DNA of 10,692 nucleotides from Pseudomonadota bacterium (GTDB lineage Bacteria; Pseudomonadota; Gammaproteobacteria; Pseudomonadales; Cellvibrionaceae), in contig JAEZGT010000123.1 in the NCBI GenBank assembly GCA_023416875.1, positions 1-10,692 of the forward strand, written 5' to 3'. The position numbers and the translations under genes were made by a program. The notes beneath the pieces were generated by a model. That model was not told the origin of the DNA. It was given only the letters and a program-made list of their open reading frames with translations, and made no database searches. Position 1 is the first letter of the stretch. Every line of letters begins with the position of its first letter. Shown here in pieces: positions 6,595 through 10,692 of the stretch.

Positions 6595-7914
6595 ATGTTA
6601 CGCAGCGGATTCAAAGCGGAAGTCTGGTGCTGCCTCATAACCGTGTCGGTGTGCACCCTGGCGGGCCTCATCGCCGGCAGCGCCATTGCAGGTTTCGCCC
6701 TCGGCTCCGCCGGCTATCTATGCTGGTTGTTCGTGCAGATTTACCGGCTGGAAAAATGGGTCAATCGCACTCGTCGCGACAGCACGGCTACAGAGGAGCT
6801 ACGCGGTCTTTGGGCCGACCTCAGTTACGACGTGCAACGGCTGCTGGCACGCCATGAGAAAGAAAAACAACGTCTGCAGGCGGTAGTGAAGCGGGTGCAG
6901 GAGATGACCACAGCTCTAACCGATGCGGTCGTCCTGATCGACCGGCGCGGCAATATGGAATGGTGGAACAAGGCCGCAGAGCGGTTGTTCGACTTCCGCA
7001 ATGCCGACCGCGGCCAAAAGATCGCCAACTTGATTCGCCACCCCGAATTCATCCACTACTTCGACGAAAAAAACTACGCGGCACCACTGCAACTTACCCT
7101 GTGGCAGAAAGACCAGCACCTGGAATTTCAGATTCATCTCTATGGCGAAGGCGAGCGCTTGGTGATGGCCCGCGACATTACCCGCCTGTTCAAGCTCGAG
7201 GAGATGCGCAAGGACTTCGTCGCCAACGTCTCCCACGAACTGCGCACCCCACTAACGGTGATCCGCGGCTATCTGGAAACTCTCGCGGACAGCCCACAGC
7301 TGCCCCCGCCGGGACAAAAAATGGTTGCGCAGATGGAGCAGCAGACGCAGCGTATGACGCTGCTGATAAACGACCTGATCACCCTCGCCAAACTGGAAAC
7401 AGATCAACTGGAGCCGGCAGCGCCAGTCGCCCTCGCCCCTTTGATCGACAGCATTCTCGCGGACGCCCGCAGCCTGAGCGGTGAACGAGGGCATAGTTTC
7501 GTGGCCAGCGGCGACCGCGACCTCGCCCTGGTCGGCAACGAACGCGAGCTGCGCAGCGCCATCACCAATCTGGTGGCGAACGCCATTAACTACTCGCCTG
7601 CGGGCAGCCAGGTGGAGGTGCGCTATCAACGCGAGGCCGGCGGCGCCCTAGTGCGGGTGCGCGATCAGGGCGTTGGCATAGATCCCAAACATATTCCGCG
7701 CATCACCGAGCGCTTTTACAGGGTGGACGCCAGCCGCTCGGTTGCCTCCGGTGGTACCGGCTTGGGGCTCGCCATCGTCAAACACGTCCTGCTGCGCCAC
7801 AACGCCGAGCTGAAAATCGCCAGTCAACCGGGCAAAGGCAGCGAATTTTCCTGCCACTTCCCACCCAGTATGGTGGGGCCTTTGCATCCCTCCCAGGAAA
7901 CAACCACCCCATAA
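6595..7914 (+). CDS. phoR: Phosphate regulon sensor histidine kinase PhoR
   Basis: The 439-residue product has PhoR architecture. Two closely spaced N-terminal hydrophobic segments (about 9-50) leave almost no periplasmic domain. A cytoplasmic linker follows, then a PAS domain (about 103-195, with LTDAVVLIDRRGNMEWWNKAAERL split by a charged turn), a HisKA dimerisation domain with the phosphorylated H214 in VSHELRTPLT, and an HATPase domain with the N box (TNLVANAINYSP, 324-335), G1 DQGVGI (357-362) and G2 GGTGLGL (386-392). The lack of a periplasmic sensor fits the known mode of PhoR, which reads phosphate status through PstSCAB and PhoU; those genes are not in this window. It lies 39 bases after phoB, almost certainly in one operon. 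Confidence 0.95.
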   Translation: MLRSGFKAEVWCCLITVSVCTLAGLIAGSAIAGFALGSAGYLCWLFVQIYRLEKWVNRTRRDSTATEELRGLWADLSYDVQRLLARHEKEKQRLQAVVKRVQEMTTALTDAVVLIDRRGNMEWWNKAAERLFDFRNADRGQKIANLIRHPEFIHYFDEKNYAAPLQLTLWQKDQHLEFQIHLYGEGERLVMARDITRLFKLEEMRKDFVANVSHELRTPLTVIRGYLETLADSPQLPPPGQKMVAQMEQQTQRMTLLINDLITLAKLETDQLEPAAPVALAPLIDSILADARSLSGERGHSFVASGDRDLALVGNERELRSAITNLVANAINYSPAGSQVEVRYQREAGGALVRVRDQGVGIDPKHIPRITERFYRVDASRSVASGGTGLGLAIVKHVLLRHNAELKIASQPGKGSEFSCHFPPSMVGPLHPSQETTTP

Positions 7915-7974
7915 ATCGCCCCTTCACCGGTTGCGCCCGTTACAATCGCGCTATCCCGCGCTGACGAGGCCACC

Positions 7975-9180
7975 ATGCAAATCCAGTTTATTCAGTCGCT
8001 AAAAGACTTAGCGCCAAACGTGTGGAATCAGCTCTGGCCTGGCGATTACCCCTTCGTCCGTCACGAGTTTCTCGCCGCCCTCGAAAACAGCGGCTGCACG
8101 ACCCCACGCACCGGCTGGCAAGCATTTCACGGCATCGCCAGCGACGGCGACCAACTGCTCGGCGCCCTGCCCCTTTACCTTAAAACCCATTCGTACGGGG
8201 AATATGTATTCGACTGGAGCTGGGCCAATGCCTATCACCAGGCCGGCTACGAGTACTATCCGAAACTGATCAACGCCATTCCCTTTACACCGGCAACAGG
8301 CCCACGGCTGGGAGTGAATCCCGATCTACCACCAGCGCAGCAACAGCAGGTGGCAGAGGCGCTGCTTGCGGCGACCTTGCACATCGTCGAACAGAAATCC
8401 CTTTCCGGCTTCCACAGCCTGTTCCCATCCTCCCAGGATGCACCCATGTTTGCGGAACATCTGCTGCAGCGGCTGGATTGCCAGTACCACTGGTTCAACC
8501 AAAACTATGCGGATTTTGCCGATTTTCTGCAGACCTTCAGCTCGCGCAAACGCAAAAACGTCAACAAAGAACGAGCGCGGGTGGAGGAACAAGGGTTCAC
8601 GGTGCGAATGGTGGAGGGGGAGGAGTTGACCCAAAATGACTGGCAGCACTTTTACCAACTCTACCGCAGCACCTACCTCAAACGCAGCGGCCACGATGGC
8701 TACTTAAACGAAAGCTTCTTTCAACAAATCGGTGCTGCCATGCCGCAGCACATCGCCATGGCACAGGCATGGCGCGATGATGAATGGTACGCGGCGGCTT
8801 TGTATCTAAAGGATGCGACCACTCTGTACGGCCGCTATTGGGGAGCTTTGGAAGAGTTCGATGCGCTGCACTTCGAGTGCTGTTACTACCAGGGAGTGGA
8901 ATACGCCATCAGGCAAAAACTGCAGCGTTTTGATCCCGGTGCGCAGGGAGAACACAAAATCGCCCGGGGTTTTACGCCGGTATTGACCCAATCTTTTCAC
9001 TATCTTCAAGAACCCGCCTTCGCATCCGCCATCCAGCGTTTTCTTATGGAAGAGAAAGAGCATCTGCGAATGTACTGCACAGAAGCCCGCCAACAACTCC
9101 CGTTCAAAATCGATCACCCTTTGGCACCAGCGGACTGCCTGATCGCGCCGCAGCTTGCGGAAATTAAAAACGGAAATTGA
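7975..9180 (+). CDS. FemAB/GNAT-like protein of the DUF482 (COG3146) type
   Basis: The product has 401 residues, no signal peptide and no membrane segment. Recognisable family features are the basic FSSRKRKNVNKERARV segment (188-203), the LYRSTYLKRSG helix, the LYGRYWG strand (284-290), the LHFECCYYQGVEYAI segment and GAQGEHK followed by RGFTP (322-328 onward). This is the pattern of the FemAB-like GNAT-fold family often labelled 'peptidogalycan biosynthesis/recognition'. An acyl- or aminoacyl-transfer activity is likely by fold, but the substrate is unknown. The ATG at 7975 has GAGG 5 bases upstream. It begins 60 bases after phoR and could be its operon partner or have its own promoter (TACAAT at 7941-7946, without a clear -35). 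Its 3' end overlaps the convergent barrel gene by 17 bases. Confidence 0.85.
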   Translation: MQIQFIQSLKDLAPNVWNQLWPGDYPFVRHEFLAALENSGCTTPRTGWQAFHGIASDGDQLLGALPLYLKTHSYGEYVFDWSWANAYHQAGYEYYPKLINAIPFTPATGPRLGVNPDLPPAQQQQVAEALLAATLHIVEQKSLSGFHSLFPSSQDAPMFAEHLLQRLDCQYHWFNQNYADFADFLQTFSSRKRKNVNKERARVEEQGFTVRMVEGEELTQNDWQHFYQLYRSTYLKRSGHDGYLNESFFQQIGAAMPQHIAMAQAWRDDEWYAAALYLKDATTLYGRYWGALEEFDALHFECCYYQGVEYAIRQKLQRFDPGAQGEHKIARGFTPVLTQSFHYLQEPAFASAIQRFLMEEKEHLRMYCTEARQQLPFKIDHPLAPADCLIAPQLAEIKNGN

Positions 9181-10288
9181 GGTTCCAGCCAAAACCCAGA
9201 GTGTGGGCGTTATCGAAATCCATATTATCGGTAATGAAATACAGCTCGCCGACCGGCATAGCAAAACGCAATTCCACCGCAGAAGTTGTGACATCCCCGG
9301 CCAAATGCAACCCCCAATTGCGTTTCTCTCCCCACAAATATCCCGCAGAAAGCCGATTGAATTCGGAGCGCGACATGCGATCGTGGCTGTAGCCGAAGAC
9401 GAATTGGTTGTAGAGATAGGTCAGGTCTATAGAGGTACGTTTAGTAAGATCCTGCGTAAAATCCTCATAGGTCTCAGTACCGCTGAAATTCGGTACCACG
9501 CTGACTACGCCGTCCGGGTCCGTCTGGAAGTTCTCAGAAGTAGCATCGGCGATAATATGCGGCATATTTTTCCAGCGCAGCTCACCCGCCAGATCCAGCC
9601 CCATCACATCCAGCGTCAGCCGATCGGAAAGTTTCCAAGTGAAGCCCAGATCTACCGCATAACCCCGCCCGGCCGGGGCATCCACGCGATTGCGAAACAA
9701 AGGGTCATCGGTAAAGTAATAATCGGTGTATAAATCGCCATCGAGCGCTTTCACAGTGGTCCCGCCCTGCTGGCGCTCGACCATCGATATGTAGCCGCCC
9801 TCGCCGTTGGGGTCCTTACCCAAATATCCCGAAACCGATTCTCTCCCGTACAAGTGGGAATAAGCCAAATGGAGATCAACGGTCTTGCCAATCGGCAAAG
9901 TAAATCCGAATTTGGCCCCTGTCACCTGATATTGGTTGGCCCAAACATCAACATCGTAGCGATGGCCATACGGAATGGTTTTACGATTCTTATTCAGGTA
10001 AGCGAACTCCGACGCACCGCGACTGAAATAGAGGTTGTAGTCATTACGGTGAATCAGGGAAAACTCGACATTTTTATAACCGACGCCGCTCTCGATTACA
10101 TTGCGCGAAAACGCCAGCTCACCATCCTTTGGCGCCGGCCCAACCAAAAAATCAATAAATGCTGTTACAGGATTCGCCTCGCTGTAATTGAAGCTCTCCG
10201 CCCGGGTAAAAACCCGCCAATCATCAGCCGCAGCGGCGGGCTGGCAAGCTATGCCTATATATGCAACAGCTAAAATCCGCTTGATCAT
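9164..10288 (-). CDS. Unrecognised outer-membrane beta-barrel protein
   Basis: The product has 374 residues. It begins with a signal peptide (MIKR, hydrophobic core to C15, then QPAAAA), with cleavage expected around residue 20-21 before DDWRVF. C15 in GIAC is not a proper lipobox. The mature part is rich in Tyr, Phe, Asp and Gly, with repeated alternating strands such as VGYKNVEFSLIHRNDYNLYF, KFGFTLPIGKTVDLHLAYSH and VELRFAMPVGELYFITDN. It ends in Phe (GFGWNLNFRF), the usual C-terminal signal for BAM-dependent insertion. I count enough strands for a medium-size barrel but do not recognise a family; a porin-like or biofilm/polymer-linked role would be guesswork. The ATG at 10288 has AGG 5 bases upstream. 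An upstream terminator and candidate promoter suggest it is transcribed alone. Confidence 0.85.
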   Translation of the reverse strand: MIKRILAVAYIGIACQPAAAADDWRVFTRAESFNYSEANPVTAFIDFLVGPAPKDGELAFSRNVIESGVGYKNVEFSLIHRNDYNLYFSRGASEFAYLNKNRKTIPYGHRYDVDVWANQYQVTGAKFGFTLPIGKTVDLHLAYSHLYGRESVSGYLGKDPNGEGGYISMVERQQGGTTVKALDGDLYTDYYFTDDPLFRNRVDAPAGRGYAVDLGFTWKLSDRLTLDVMGLDLAGELRWKNMPHIIADATSENFQTDPDGVVSVVPNFSGTETYEDFTQDLTKRTSIDLTYLYNQFVFGYSHDRMSRSEFNRLSAGYLWGEKRNWGLHLAGDVTTSAVELRFAMPVGELYFITDNMDFDNAHTLGFGWNLNFRF

Positions 10289-10328
10289 AGAACCTGAATC
10301 TCAATGGTGTTAACTAACGCCGTTGAAC

Positions 10329-10359
10329 AGTATAAGCAAAAACGAAGGCCCCGTAACAA
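10329..10359 (-). promoter_or_regulatory. Candidate promoter for the barrel-protein gene
   Basis: On the minus strand TATACT (10334-10329) matches 5/6 of the -10 consensus; TTGTTA (10359-10354) matches 4/6 of -35, but the 19-base spacing is long. Initiation near 10322 gives a leader of about 34 bases. The -35 lies inside the T-rich tail of the preceding terminator. Confidence 0.35.
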
Positions 10360-10379
10360 CAAAGGGGCCGAAGCCCCTT
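10347..10379 (-). terminator. Rho-independent terminator with UUCG loop after the partial gene
   Basis: On the minus strand AAGGGGC-TTCG-GCCCCTT (10379-10362) is a perfect 7-base stem with a stable UUCG tetraloop, followed by TGTTGTT, about 20 bases after the stop of the upstream partial gene. The right arm can alternatively pair forward: GGCCCC (10369-10364) with GGGGCC (10352-10347), followed by TTCGTTTTT. Two mutually exclusive terminator-like hairpins are thus encoded in tandem. Confidence 0.75.
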
Positions 10380-10398
10380 GTTGCACAACCACCCTGAA

Positions 10399-10692
10399 TC
10401 AGAACGATTCAAAATCGCCGTTGTTGTATCTAATCTTCACCCACTGCCCCATGTCGATGATTTCGGCCGCCTTTTCACCGGTTGACATTTCGACCGCACC
10501 CGTGCGTTTTTTATTGATGGTATCGAAATACAGGCGAGTTCCATCGAGATTCGTTGCATCAAGCGCAATAATTCCGCCATTGTTGTTGAACCGGCCTTTC
10601 AACGCCAGCGCATGACCGGGGTAATTGACTTTTAAACTGTTGATATTATTTGTCGTTGGCGATTCTCGCGACCCCGTTATTTGAATCAGCAC
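10399..10692 (-). CDS. C-terminal part of an unrecognised protein, cut by the window edge
   Basis: The minus-strand frame is open from the window edge to a TGA at 10401-10399, giving at least 97 residues; the true start is probably outside, since the GTG at the very edge can simply be a Val codon. The visible part is hydrophilic and beta-rich in appearance, with segments such as VNYPGHALALKGRFNNNGG, LDGTRLYFDTINKKRTGAVE and MGQWVKIRYNNGDFESF. No membrane segment or known motif is seen. The terminator just downstream supports that this is a real, expressed 3' end. Function unknown; a link to the adjacent barrel protein is suggested only by same-strand proximity. Confidence 0.6.
   Translation of the reverse strand: MLIQITGSRESPTTNNINSLKVNYPGHALALKGRFNNNGGIIALDATNLDGTRLYFDTINKKRTGAVEMSTGEKAAEIIDMGQWVKIRYNNGDFESF

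Noticed and set aside
10274..10288. Lipoprotein signal (Cys15) in the barrel protein
   Set aside because: The GIAC context lacks the usual Leu at -3 of a lipobox, and an ordinary AAAA/DD cleavage site follows directly; a signal peptidase I site fits better.

Overview
The window looks like the chromosome of a gammaproteobacterium, probably a marine or polysaccharide-degrading relative of Pseudomonas such as Cellvibrionaceae. This is inferred from the ubiA-phoB-phoR order, which is also found in Pseudomonas, and from the protein sequences. No ribosomal RNA or other taxonomic marker is present, so the placement is tentative.

Layout: (1) Positions 1-1019, minus strand: a compact cassette of three unrecognised genes, visibly more A/T-rich than the rest. 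It comprises a small soluble protein, a glycine-rich hydrophobic protein, and the start of a membrane protein cut by the window edge. The first two look like two halves of one gene split by a frameshift. (2) 1020-1401: no gene seen. (3) 1402-4481, minus strand: RhlE-type DEAD-box RNA helicase, then HU histone-like protein, then a sodium/proton:dicarboxylate (glutamate-type) symporter. (4) 4482-4888: divergent intergenic region with no chorismate lyase gene. (5) 4889-9180, plus strand: ubiA (ubiquinone synthesis), phoB and phoR (phosphate-starvation two-component system), then a FemAB/GNAT-like protein of the DUF482 type. A Pho-box-like array of three 11-base repeats begins on the last codons of ubiA and probably drives autoregulated phoBR transcription. 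(6) 9164-10692, minus strand: an unrecognised outer-membrane beta-barrel protein whose 3' end overlaps the DUF482 gene tail to tail, preceded by a terminator with an unusual alternative fold and by the 3' part of another unrecognised gene.

The middle of the window is conserved housekeeping DNA: RNA remodelling, nucleoid structure, quinone synthesis and phosphate sensing. The most novel material is at the two ends: the left cassette, with its split gene and translational coupling, and the right barrel-protein locus. No phage, transposase, CRISPR array, tRNA or rRNA is visible.
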